Below, one piece after another: positions 14,438 through 21,985 of a stretch of DNA of 21,985 nucleotides. Positions within the stretch are counted from its first letter, which is position 1. The number at the start of each line of letters is the position of its first letter. The position numbers were made by a program, and so were the translations under genes. The notes beneath the pieces are model-generated. The model made no database searches and was not told the DNA's origin. It saw nothing but the letters and a program-made list of their open reading frames with translations. The DNA is from Acidobacteriaceae bacterium UBA1795 (GTDB taxonomy: Bacteria > Acidobacteriota > Terriglobia > Terriglobales > Acidobacteriaceae): assembly GCA_002314435.1 (NCBI GenBank), contig DCFV01000150.1, positions 1-21,985 of the forward strand. The letters are read 5' to 3'.

Positions 14438-15463
14438 ATGAAGCGACTTCTTCTTCGGGCAATCCTTCTATCCACTCTTTCGACGGCGGGGTGGGCGCAG
14501 GCGTCGGGCGATGCGGCTGCTGCACCGACGATAGAGACTGCACGCGCGCTGGCCGGCAAAGGACGGCTGGACCAGGCGATGGCGCAACTGGATCAGCTTG
14601 CCCAGCAGTCGCCGGAGCCAGCAGGCGTGGAACGGCTCCGGGGCAACATCCTTTATCAACGCGAGCAGTTTGGCGAAGCGGCAGCGGCGTTTGGCCGGGC
14701 CGAGGCGCAGGATGCGACGGATCGCGAGTCGATCGAAATGCACGGCGTGAGCCTGTTCCGCATGGGGCGGGTGCAGGAGGCGATTCCCTTCCTCGAACGG
14801 GCACGGGCGGCGGTGGAAAGCGCAAACGTGGATCCAAATTACGTGCTGGCGCTGTGCTACGCGGATGTGGGGCGATACGACGACGCGCGGCGGGCGTTTG
14901 CGACGCAGTTCGGGTTCGCACCGGAGTCAGCGGAGGCGCATCTGCTGGCGGCGCGGCAGTTTTTGCGGCGCGAGCTGCGCGACCAGTCGGGCGCGGAGGC
15001 GGCGAAAGCGCTGGAGTTGAAGCACGACTTGCCGCTGGCGCATGAGCTGCTGGGCGAGGTGGCGCTGGCGCGGGGCGATGTGGCGACGGCGATCAAGGAG
15101 CTGGAGGCGGAACGGGCGATCAACCCGCTGAGCCCGGGCATCTATGACCGGCTGGGCGATGCGTACGTGCGCAGCGGGGAGTGGACGAAGGCGCAGGAGG
15201 CATTGAATCGAGCGGTGCTGCTGGAGCCGCAGGCGACGGGGCCGTTCATTCTGCTGGGCCAGGTGTTTCTGAAGCTGAACCAGCCGATTCAGGCACTGCA
15301 CTACCTGGACCACGCGGTGCGGATGGATCCGAACAACTACATTACGCATAACCTGCTGGGGCAGGCGTATCGCGCGACGGGGCAGCTGGACGCGGCGAAC
15401 CGCGAGTTCCGCACAGGCGTGGAACTGCAGCATCGCAACGATGTGAAGCCGGCGGAGAAGTAG
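14438..15463 (+). CDS. Exported tetratricopeptide-repeat protein
   Basis: This 341-residue protein has a signal peptide (MKRLLLRAILLSTLSTAGWA, cleavage near AQA) and is otherwise built of helical TPR units. Recognisable units include 33-60, 65-92, 98-125, 134-161, 201-230 (AHELLGEVALARGDVATAIK), 235-264 (YDRLGDAYVRSGEWTKAQEA), 270-298 and 304-332 (HNLLGQAYRATGQLDAANRE). TPR arrays mediate protein-protein contacts, so this is probably a periplasmic adaptor; partners are unknown. The ATG at 14438 has no Shine-Dalgarno at normal spacing (AGGAG at 14408-14412 is 25 nt away), and TAGACT at 14414-14419 could be a -10, so the message may be nearly leaderless. The next TPR gene starts 3 nt after its stop, which implies an operon with coupled translation. 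Confidence 0.88.
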   Translation: MKRLLLRAILLSTLSTAGWAQASGDAAAAPTIETARALAGKGRLDQAMAQLDQLAQQSPEPAGVERLRGNILYQREQFGEAAAAFGRAEAQDATDRESIEMHGVSLFRMGRVQEAIPFLERARAAVESANVDPNYVLALCYADVGRYDDARRAFATQFGFAPESAEAHLLAARQFLRRELRDQSGAEAAKALELKHDLPLAHELLGEVALARGDVATAIKELEAERAINPLSPGIYDRLGDAYVRSGEWTKAQEALNRAVLLEPQATGPFILLGQVFLKLNQPIQALHYLDHAVRMDPNNYITHNLLGQAYRATGQLDAANREFRTGVELQHRNDVKPAEK

Positions 15464-15466
15464 GCG

Positions 15467-17311
15467 ATGCGCAGGTGCGGATGGATGCAAGGAATTGCGG
15501 CGGTGGTGCTGCTGGGACTTGGTCTGGCGGCGGCGGGGCAGACGGCGCAGCCGAAGTTGAGCGGTACGCAGAAGAAGGCGGACGCGGCGTTTCGCGAGGG
15601 GCTTGCGGCACGGCAGGACGGCAACCTGGAGCAGGCGCGGGCGAGGTTTGCCGAAGTGGTAAAGCTGGAGCCGGAGATTGCCGAGGCGCATGCGGCGCTG
15701 GGCGCGGTGCTGGTGGAGCTGGGGCGGACGAAAGAGGCGGTTCCGGAGCTGGAGATCGCACTGAAGCTGAAGCCGGAAGAGGCGGGCAACGAGACCAATC
15801 TGGCGCTGGCACTGGCGCAACTGGGCGAAGCGGCGAAGGCGGTGGAGCACTTTGCGGCCGCGGAGCGGCTGGCGCCGACGCAGGATGCGGCGTTCCACGA
15901 CGCGTATGGGCGGGCGCTTGCAGCGGCGGGCAAGCCGGAAGCGGCGGTGCGCGAGTTGCAGGCTGAGGAGGCGCTGACGGGGCCGAGAGCGGATCTGGAA
16001 GACGCGATCGGGACCGTATACGCGCAGCAGAGGCAGTGGGACGCGGCGCGCGCGCATTTTGAGAAAGCGCTGGAGATGGACGGCACTCTGGTGCGGGCGG
16101 CGATTCACCTGGGCATTGTGCAGCGGGAACAGCAGGACTTGGGCGGCGCGCTGGGGACGCTGGAGGCTGCGGCGGCGATGGAGCCGCCAAATGCGGAGGC
16201 ACTGCTGGAATTTGGCCGCACGCTGGCGCTGGTGGGCAAGGACGAGGAGGCAGTTCCGCAACTGCAACGCGCGCTGACTGCGCAGCCTGGGATGACGGCG
16301 GCGCAGATGGAGTTGGCGATGGCGCTGCAGCGGCTGGGGCGGCAGGCGGAGGCGATTCCGCTGTTTGAGCAAGTGACGGCGCAGGAGCCGCACAATGCGA
16401 CGGCGTTGACGAACCTGGGTCTGGCGCTGACGCTGACGGGCAAGGCGAAAGAGGCGCTCGCGTGTTTGCAGCAGGCGGTGAAGGAAGATCCGGGAAGCGC
16501 GGGCGTCTATAAGAACCTGGGCGTGGCTCAGATTCAGTTGTCGGCATTTGACGAGGCGATCGCTTCGTTTGAGAAGGCGCGGGCGCTGGACGGAAACGAT
16601 CCGCAGGCGCACTACGATCTGGGGCTGGCGTACAAATTCAAGGACCGCTACGAAGATGCGATTCAAGAGTTGAGTCGGGCGGGGCAGCTGGATCCGACGC
16701 TGCAGGATCCGCCGTATACGTTGGGCATTCTGCTGATGCAGATGGGGCGGCTGGATGAGGCGGTGGTGGAGCTGAAGAAGGCGGTGACGTTGCAACCGCA
16801 GAACGGCGATGCGTGGGCGATTCTGGGGAGCACGCTGAAGCAGAACGCGCGACTGCCGGAGGCGGCCGAAGCGCTGCGCAAGGCGATGCCGCTGCTGCCG
16901 GCGCAGCCGGGGCCGCGGGTGACGCTGGCGGGCGTGCTGGCGGAAGAGGCGGGAGATCTAACAACGCAGGCGGACACGGCGGAGTCCGCAGGCGATGCGG
17001 CGAAAGCGGCACAACTGCGCGAGCAAGTGAAGCAGCTGCGTGCGGAGGCGGCAGACCTGCGGCGCGAGGGCGCGGTGCTGGCGCGGGGAGCGGTGAGCCG
17101 GCAGCGGGCCAACTTTGCGATGAACGCAGGGAACCAGCTGATGCTGCGCGGACAGATTGGGGAAGCGATCGGGCGGTACCAGGAGTCGATTGCGGCGGAC
17201 CCGACGTTTGCCGCGCCGCACACGCAGCTGGCGCTGGCGTATGAGCGGCAGGGGCGCGCGGATGAGGCAAACGCGGAGCGTGCGAAGGCGGCGGAGCTGG
17301 AGAGGCAGTGA
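15467..17311 (+). CDS. Large exported tetratricopeptide-repeat protein
   Basis: This 614-residue protein has a signal peptide (WMQGIAAVVLLGLGLAAAGQ). A long TPR array covers about 30-490, with typical A-x-x-x-L-G-x-x-L and P-x-A/Y-A patterns, for example EAHAALGAVLVELGRTKEAV, QAHYDLGLAYKFKDRYEDAI and DAWAILGSTLKQNARLPEAA. Residues about 490-545 are charged and Ala-rich with heptad character (AAQLREQVKQLRAEAADLRR), a likely coiled coil. Two more TPR-like units (MNAGNQLMLRGQIGEAIGRY, PHTQLALAYERQGRADEANA) end the chain. The ATG at 15467 is 3 nt after the previous TPR stop. The role is probably scaffolding outside the cytoplasm; no enzyme motif is visible. A 622-residue ORF on the opposite strand is a high-GC shadow. 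Confidence 0.88.
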   Translation: MRRCGWMQGIAAVVLLGLGLAAAGQTAQPKLSGTQKKADAAFREGLAARQDGNLEQARARFAEVVKLEPEIAEAHAALGAVLVELGRTKEAVPELEIALKLKPEEAGNETNLALALAQLGEAAKAVEHFAAAERLAPTQDAAFHDAYGRALAAAGKPEAAVRELQAEEALTGPRADLEDAIGTVYAQQRQWDAARAHFEKALEMDGTLVRAAIHLGIVQREQQDLGGALGTLEAAAAMEPPNAEALLEFGRTLALVGKDEEAVPQLQRALTAQPGMTAAQMELAMALQRLGRQAEAIPLFEQVTAQEPHNATALTNLGLALTLTGKAKEALACLQQAVKEDPGSAGVYKNLGVAQIQLSAFDEAIASFEKARALDGNDPQAHYDLGLAYKFKDRYEDAIQELSRAGQLDPTLQDPPYTLGILLMQMGRLDEAVVELKKAVTLQPQNGDAWAILGSTLKQNARLPEAAEALRKAMPLLPAQPGPRVTLAGVLAEEAGDLTTQADTAESAGDAAKAAQLREQVKQLRAEAADLRREGAVLARGAVSRQRANFAMNAGNQLMLRGQIGEAIGRYQESIAADPTFAAPHTQLALAYERQGRADEANAERAKAAELERQ

Positions 17312-17402
17312 GCGGTGAGCTGTGGACCGGGAGCAGCAGTCGGGAGTCGACAGAAGACAACGTTTTCAAATTAGAATTCTCCTTCGCAATGGAGGGGGAT
17401 GC

Positions 17403-18542
17403 ATGATGCGTTCTGGTTGGAAGCCTGGTGTGAGTTGGTGTGTGCGGGTGGCCTTGTTGCTGCTGCTGGCGGCGAGTGAGGGGCTTGAGGCGCAGGAGCG
17501 CTGGAGCGAGGCGCAGGCACAGGCGTGGTATGCGCAGCAGGCGTGGCCGGTGGGGGCGAATTTTCTGCCGTCGACGGCGATCAATGAGCTGGAGATGTTC
17601 CAGGCTGACACGTACGACGCGAAGACGATTGACCGCGAGCTGGGATGGGCCGAGGCCGCGGGCATGAACACGATGCGCGTGTTTCTGCACAACCTGCTGT
17701 GGGAGCAGGACCAGCAGGGGTTCACGAAGCGGCTGGACGACTTTCTGGCAATTGCGGCGCGGCATCATATCCGGCCGGTGCTGGTACTGTTCGATTCGTG
17801 CTGGGACCCGCAGCCGAAGCTGGGGCCGCAGCGTCCGCCGATTCCGGGGGTGCACAATTCGGGGTGGGTGCAGGCACCGGGCGCGGAGATTCTGGCGGAC
17901 CCGGCGCAATATCCGCGACTGGAGCGCTATGTGAAGGGCGTAGTGGGCGCGTATGCGCAGGACAAGCGGGTGCTGGCATGGGACGTGTGGAACGAGCCGG
18001 ACAATACGAACGACGGCTCCTTTGGAAGAAACGATCCGAAGAACAAGGAACAACTGATTCTGACACTACTGCCGCAGGTGTTTGCATGGGCGCGGGCGGA
18101 GAAGCCGATGCAGCCGCTGACGAGCGGCGTGTGGCACGGCGACTGGAGTGCGCTGGAGAACATGCCGCCGGTGGCGCGGGTGCAGATTGAGCAGTCAGAT
18201 GTGATCAGCTTTCACAACTACGCGTGGCCAGAGGAGTTTGAACTGCGCGTTACGCAGCTGGAGAAGTTTCACCGGCCGCTGATTTGCACTGAATACATGG
18301 CGCGGAATATCGGGAGCACGTTCGATGTAATTCTGCCGATTGCGAAGGCGCACCATGTGGGCGCGATCAACTGGGGGCTGGTGGCGGGAAAGAGCCAGAC
18401 CTGGGAGCCGTGGGACAGCTGGCAGCGGCCGTATGTGGTGGAACAGCCGGCGGTGTGGCAGCACGATGTGTTCTATCCGGACGGCAAGCCATATCGCGCG
18501 CGTGAGATTGAGATTCTGCGGGAGATGACGGGAAAGCAGTGA
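17403..18542 (+). CDS. Secreted clan GH-A glycoside hydrolase (GH5-like, cellulase/xylanase/mannanase type)
   Basis: From the ATG at 17403, with GGAGG at 17391-17395, the product has 379 residues. Residues 1-30 are a signal peptide (VRVALLLLLAASEGLEA). The rest fits one (beta/alpha)8 barrel. FLPSTAINELEMFQAD opens it, GMNTMRVFLHNLLWEQD forms an early strand, and VLAWDVWNEPDN gives the clan GH-A acid/base N197-E198. SFHNYAW and RPLICTEYMAR give the likely nucleophile E297, and GAINWGLVAGK forms a late strand. Such enzymes cleave beta-linked polysaccharides by retention. Family members are often named 1,4-beta-xylanase automatically, but the substrate cannot be read here. It follows the TPR genes by 91 nt and may be cotranscribed. 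An upstream start at 17322 would put 27 polar residues before the signal peptide and is unlikely. Confidence 0.88.
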   Translation: MMRSGWKPGVSWCVRVALLLLLAASEGLEAQERWSEAQAQAWYAQQAWPVGANFLPSTAINELEMFQADTYDAKTIDRELGWAEAAGMNTMRVFLHNLLWEQDQQGFTKRLDDFLAIAARHHIRPVLVLFDSCWDPQPKLGPQRPPIPGVHNSGWVQAPGAEILADPAQYPRLERYVKGVVGAYAQDKRVLAWDVWNEPDNTNDGSFGRNDPKNKEQLILTLLPQVFAWARAEKPMQPLTSGVWHGDWSALENMPPVARVQIEQSDVISFHNYAWPEEFELRVTQLEKFHRPLICTEYMARNIGSTFDVILPIAKAHHVGAINWGLVAGKSQTWEPWDSWQRPYVVEQPAVWQHDVFYPDGKPYRAREIEILREMTGKQ

Positions 18543-18582
18543 GACCCGGGATCGGGTTTCAATCGACGGATTGCGGCTGGGA

Positions 18583-18620
18583 CAACAAGGTGCGCACGGG
18601 TTGCGCACCTTGTTGCGTTT
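18583..18620 (+). terminator. Hairpin terminator after the glycosidase gene
   Basis: A perfect 14-bp stem, CAACAAGGTGCGCA (18583-18596) with TGCGCACCTTGTTG (18602-18615), has a 5-nt loop. It starts 40 nt after the stop codon. Only CGTTT follows, so the U-tract is short, but stem strength and position support a terminator for the TPR-glycosidase unit. Confidence 0.7.
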
Positions 18621-18736
18621 GCAGGGGGGATTTGAGGGGAATCCCGCGTTGGCGCACGGATGCAGTGAATAGTGGGGTATAAAGATGCAGGTGCGGCGCA
18701 TTGATTTTCCCCACAGGCGCTGCGGAGGTGAGAGCG

Positions 18737-19456
18737 ATGGCAGGACGGTTTGCGGGCAAAGTTGCTTTGATTGCAGGCGGTACGGGTGGGCTGGGACGCG
18801 CGGTGAGCGGAGCTTTTTTGCGCGAGGGTGCGACGGTGGCCGTTACGTATCGCAAGAAGGAAGAGTTCGACGCGCTGGCGGAGAGCGCGGGCGCTGCAGC
18901 GGACTCGCTGATGGGATTTGTGGCGGACGTGACAGATGAGGCTGCGGTGGCGGTGTGTGTGGGTACGCTGCTGGCACACCATGAGCGGCTGGATGTGCTG
19001 GTGAACGCGGTGGGCGGATACGCAGGCGGCGTGCCGCTGTGGGAGACCGGAGCGAATGTGCTGGAGCGCATGCTGACGCAGAATGTGCGCGCGAATTACG
19101 TGCTGTGCGGCGCGGTTGCTTCGGGGATGGTGAAGGCGGGCAGCGGCTCGATTGTGAATGTGGCGTCGCGGGCGGCGTTTGATCACGGCGCGGGCGCCGC
19201 GGCGTACTCGGCGTCGAAGGCTGCAGCGGTGGCGATGATGAACTCGCTGGCCGCGGATCTGAAGGGTACGGGAGTGCGGGCGAACTCAGTGGCGCCGGGC
19301 ATTATCGACACACCGATGAACCGGAAGTCCATGCCGCAGGCGGATTTTGCGAAGTGGCCGAAGCCGGAGGAGATTGCGCAGGTGATTCTGTTTCTGTGCA
19401 GCGATGCTGCGCGGCTGATCAACGGCGCGACGGTGCCGGTGTACGGCGACGCGTGA
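18737..19456 (+). CDS. Short-chain dehydrogenase/reductase (classical SDR)
   Basis: This 239-residue protein has the classical SDR fold. The cofactor loop is A13-GGTGGLG (14-20), D64 lies in ADVT, and NAVGG at 90-94 replaces the usual NAG motif. N116 and the triad S144, Y157 and K161 (AYSASKAA) complete the active site. PGIIDTPMN and a C-terminal INGATVPVYGD close it. It should use NAD(H) or NADP(H) to oxidise an alcohol or reduce a carbonyl. R39 and K40 after the second strand hint at NADP(H), weakly. The ATG at 18737 has GGAGG at 18724-18728. An upstream in-frame start at 18701 would add 12 residues before the Rossmann strand. The substrate is unknown. It stands alone between a terminator and an intergenic repeat. 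Confidence 0.92.
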   Translation: MAGRFAGKVALIAGGTGGLGRAVSGAFLREGATVAVTYRKKEEFDALAESAGAAADSLMGFVADVTDEAAVAVCVGTLLAHHERLDVLVNAVGGYAGGVPLWETGANVLERMLTQNVRANYVLCGAVASGMVKAGSGSIVNVASRAAFDHGAGAAAYSASKAAAVAMMNSLAADLKGTGVRANSVAPGIIDTPMNRKSMPQADFAKWPKPEEIAQVILFLCSDAARLINGATVPVYGDA

Positions 19457-19493
19457 GGGAGTTCACAGTTGCTGTGGTTGGGTGAGAGTTGTG

Positions 19494-19545
19494 GTTTCCC
19501 ACCCTTGCCGCGATAAGGCCACGGCAAGAATGGGGCACCCATTCT
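19494..19545. repeat. Dispersed intergenic repeat, copy 2 (palindromic)
   Basis: CTTGCCG (19504-19510) and CGGCAAG (19521-19527), flanked by CCCACC and AATGGGGCACCC, form an imperfect palindrome. The flanks and layout resemble the element at 549-584. It lies between the SDR and Tex genes and has no T-run. Confidence 0.45.
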
Positions 19546-19631
19546 CGTGCTGATGCCGAGAGTGAGATGCGGGCTTGCGGTGTGTGCAAATCTCAGGGGA
19601 GGGAGAACGGGTAGCATAGGCAGTAGTGCCT

Positions 19632-21905
19632 ATGAGCGAAACAAAGATTCTCTCCCCTGAAATTCTCCGTCACATTGCTGAAACCCTCAACGTTCCCGAG
19701 CGCGGCCTGCGTGCGGTGATCGAGCTGCTGGATGAAGGCGGCACGGTGCCGTTTATCGCGCGGTATCGCAAGGAAGCCACGGGCAACCTGGACGAGGTGC
19801 AGATTCGCGCTATCGAAGAGAAGGTTGCGTACTTCCGCGAGCTGGAAGAGCGGCGCGCGACGATTCTGGCGTCGATTGCCGAGCAGGGCAAGCTGACGGA
19901 TGCACTGAAGGCGCGCATTGAGGCGACGCTGGATCGCAACGAGCTGGAAGACCTGTATCTGCCCTACAAGCCGAAGCGGCGTACGAAGGCGACGATTGCG
20001 CGCGAGAAGGGACTGGAGCCGCTGGCTGACTATCTGTGGGCGCAGATGGCGACGGGGACTCCGCTGGGCGAGTTTGCCGCGACGTTTGTGAATGCAGAAT
20101 TGGGCGTAGCCACCGCGGACGAAGCGCTGGAAGGCGCGCGGCACATTGTGGCCGAGCGGATGAGCGAAGACGCCGACCTGCGCAAGGCGCTGCGCACGCT
20201 GATGCACGACGAGGGCGTGGTGGTGAGCCGCAAGGTGACGGATGCGGTGGACGAGCAGGACAAGTTCAAGATGTACTACGAATACAAGGAGCCGGCGAAG
20301 ACGATTCCGTCGCACCGCATGCTGGCCATTCGCCGCGGCGAAGGCGAGAACGTGCTCTATTTCCTGATCGACGTGGAGGCGGAGCGCGCGTTGGGACTGA
20401 TGCGCAGGCACGTGTTGCGTGCGCAGGGCGACTGGACGGCGCAACTGGAGCTAGCGATTGAAGACGCATGGAAGCGGCTGCTGAACTCGTCGATCCAGGC
20501 GGAGATTCGGCTGGAGCTGAAGCGGCGCTCGGATGCGGAAGCGATCAACGTGTTCAAGGACAACCTGTTTAACGTGCTGCTGGCGGCTCCTGCCGGAGCC
20601 ATCAGCGTGCTGGGCATTGACCCTGGACTGCGCACGGGCTGCAAGGTTGCGGTGGTGGACGAGACGGGCAAGCTGCTGGAACACACGGTGCTGTATCTGC
20701 ACACATCGAAGCACGGCAACGAAGAGGCGGCTCCGAAACTGGAGGCGCTGCTGCGACGGCACACGGTGCGTGCGATTGCCATTGGAAATGGCACGGCGGG
20801 GCGCGAGACGGATGCGTTTGTGCGCGAGTTTTTGCGCGACAAGGGCATTGCGGACATCTTCTCAGTGACGGTGAGCGAGTCGGGCGCGAGCGTGTACTCA
20901 GCGTCGGATGTGGCGCGGCAGGAGTTTCCGGATCTGGATCTCACGGTGCGCGGCGCGATCTCGATTGCGCGACGGCTGCAGGACCCGCTGTCGGAGCTGG
21001 TGAAGGTGGATCCGAAGTCGATTGGTGTGGGGCAGTATCAACATGACGTGGATCAGCGGCAGCTGGCTGAGTCGCTTGAGAATGTGGTGGAGAGCTGCGT
21101 GAACCGCGTGGGCGTGGATTTGAACACGTCGTCGTGGACGCTGCTGCGGCACGTGGCGGGCATAACGGAACGGACGGCGCTGAACCTGGTGAGCTATCGC
21201 AACGAGAAGGGCAGCTTCCGCTCGCGGCAGCAGGTGCTGGAGGTGTCGGGGATCGGGCCGAAGACGTTTGAGCAGGCGGCTGGCTTTTTGCGCATTCGCG
21301 GAGGAGACAATCCGCTGGACATGACGGCGGTGCATCCGGAGTCGTACCCGGTGGTGGAGCAGATTGCGGAGTCACTGCAGACGACGGTGAGCGAGGTTAT
21401 CCGGCAGCCGCAGTTGCTGGAGAAGGTGGACCGCTCGCGGCTGAAGGCGGGCGCGTACACGGTGGACGACATTCTGAACGAACTGCGCAAGCCGGGGCGC
21501 GATCCGCGCGACAAGTTTGTGGCGCCGAGCTTCAAGGACGAGGTGCGCGAGATTACGGATGTGCAGACGGGAATGGTGTTGGAAGGTGTGGTGACGAACG
21601 TGACAAAGTTTGGCGCGTTTGTGGACATCGGCGTGCATCAGGACGGGCTGGTGCACATCAGCGAGTTGTCGAACCGCTTTATCAAGGATCCGGCGGAAGC
21701 GGTGAAGACGGGGCAGATTGTGAAGGTGAAGGTGCTGACGGTGGACGTGAAGGCGAAGCGCATCGGGCTGTCGATGAAGGAGTTGATGGCTCCAGCGGGG
21801 CGTGCGCCCGGACAGATGGCTGGGAAGGCGGAGGCGTCGAAGGCTCCGGCGACGATGAATGACAAGCTGGCGGCGCTTTCGACGAAGTGGAAGGTGCGGG
21901 TGTAA
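19632..21905 (+). CDS. tex: Tex/YhgF family RNA-binding transcription accessory protein
   Basis: This 757-residue protein has the full Tex layout and usual length. The N-terminal helical domain (about 1-190) includes VPFIARYRKEATGNLDEVQI. A central helical part leads to the YqgF/RuvX-like RNase H fold (about 325-450) with VLGIDPGLRTGCKVAVVDE. Tandem helix-hairpin-helix segments follow at about 495-560 (LRHVAGITERTALNLV and VLEVSGIGPKTFEQAAGFL). An S1 RNA-binding domain lies at about 646-718 (LEGVVTNVTKFGAFVDIGVH). Tex binds nucleic acid, associates with transcription and is widely conserved; its precise role is not settled. The ATG at 19632 is used; an in-frame GTG at 19626 is an alternative. 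No Shine-Dalgarno lies at normal spacing (GGAGGGAG near 19598 is too far). All domains are intact. Confidence 0.96.
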   Translation: MSETKILSPEILRHIAETLNVPERGLRAVIELLDEGGTVPFIARYRKEATGNLDEVQIRAIEEKVAYFRELEERRATILASIAEQGKLTDALKARIEATLDRNELEDLYLPYKPKRRTKATIAREKGLEPLADYLWAQMATGTPLGEFAATFVNAELGVATADEALEGARHIVAERMSEDADLRKALRTLMHDEGVVVSRKVTDAVDEQDKFKMYYEYKEPAKTIPSHRMLAIRRGEGENVLYFLIDVEAERALGLMRRHVLRAQGDWTAQLELAIEDAWKRLLNSSIQAEIRLELKRRSDAEAINVFKDNLFNVLLAAPAGAISVLGIDPGLRTGCKVAVVDETGKLLEHTVLYLHTSKHGNEEAAPKLEALLRRHTVRAIAIGNGTAGRETDAFVREFLRDKGIADIFSVTVSESGASVYSASDVARQEFPDLDLTVRGAISIARRLQDPLSELVKVDPKSIGVGQYQHDVDQRQLAESLENVVESCVNRVGVDLNTSSWTLLRHVAGITERTALNLVSYRNEKGSFRSRQQVLEVSGIGPKTFEQAAGFLRIRGGDNPLDMTAVHPESYPVVEQIAESLQTTVSEVIRQPQLLEKVDRSRLKAGAYTVDDILNELRKPGRDPRDKFVAPSFKDEVREITDVQTGMVLEGVVTNVTKFGAFVDIGVHQDGLVHISELSNRFIKDPAEAVKTGQIVKVKVLTVDVKAKRIGLSMKELMAPAGRAPGQMAGKAEASKAPATMNDKLAALSTKWKVRV

Positions 21906-21928
21906 GAGCGCGTGCGCTGCGCAACGGC

Positions 21929-21962
21929 AACGGCCTCCGGAGAACCGGAAGCCGTTTGCTTA
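21929..21962 (+). terminator. Probable intrinsic terminator after tex
   Basis: AACGGCCTCCGG (21929-21940) pairs with CCGGAAGCCGTT (21945-21956) around an AGAA loop, 12 positions with one C-A mismatch. TGCTTATT follows. It starts 23 nt after the stop codon. The U-tract is weak. The final bases of the window hold nothing recognisable. Confidence 0.6.
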
Positions 21963-21985
21963 TTGCCTGCTGCCTTACGTGCGCT

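Noticed and set aside
14927..16795. 622-residue minus-strand ORF opposite the TPR genes
   Set aside because: Arg/Gln/Leu-rich shadow of GC-rich TPR codons. The plus-strand proteins have signal peptides and clear TPR repeats.

Overview
The window most likely comes from a member of the Acidobacteriota (Terriglobales/Acidobacteriaceae type). Four features point there: an Oar-like TonB-dependent receptor of about 1,220 residues with an N-terminal carboxypeptidase-regulatory domain, a CRTAC1/ASPIC-UnbV protein, a large membrane-anchored protein of a type I associate with acidobacterial genomes, and a small Lys/Arg/Ala-rich protein ending in the SPEARKRIADAQRKRW motif. Base composition is GC-rich in coding DNA, and many codons end in G or C. 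This is assignment by recognition, not by search.

Layout, left to right. (1) 77-319 is a small basic protein, followed by about 210 nt of strongly hairpin-forming sequence. (2) 675-1946 (minus) is a membrane-anchored protein with a winged-helix-like N-terminus. It is divergent from a secreted GH3 beta-glucosidase (2538-4844). Between them lies a candidate structured RNA or attenuator leader (about 2295-2454) ending in a strong terminator fold with U7. (3) 5099-6216 (minus) is an ECF sigma factor/zinc-binding anti-sigma pair with ATGA overlap. It is divergent from a cupin-SnoaL fusion protein (6340-7293), with a promoter and a perfect 11-bp dyad between them. (4) 7294-7922 is repeat- and hairpin-rich non-coding DNA. 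(5) 7923-9806 is a probable Tat-exported CRTAC1-type protein, then about 830 nt of mostly non-coding DNA. (6) 10640-14305 is the Oar-like outer-membrane receptor, closed by a terminator. (7) 14438-18542 holds two coupled TPR proteins and a secreted clan GH-A glycosidase, closed by a 14-bp hairpin. (8) 18737-19456 is an SDR oxidoreductase. (9) 19632-21905 is the housekeeping Tex protein.

Together the centre looks like an envelope-based carbohydrate-use neighbourhood. Two secreted glycosidases (GH3 and GH-A) could release sugars, an Oar/TonB receptor could bind or import a ligand at the outer membrane, and exported TPR and VCBS-repeat proteins could act as scaffolds. This joint role is inferred from gene content; no substrate can be read from the sequence. 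The least explained parts are the non-coding ones: the candidate RNA before the GH3 gene, the dyad before the sigma operon, the possible alternative-pairing regions at 431-476 and 7341-7469, and the large interrupted hairpin at 9847-9907. No tRNA, rRNA, CRISPR array, transposase or integrase was seen.
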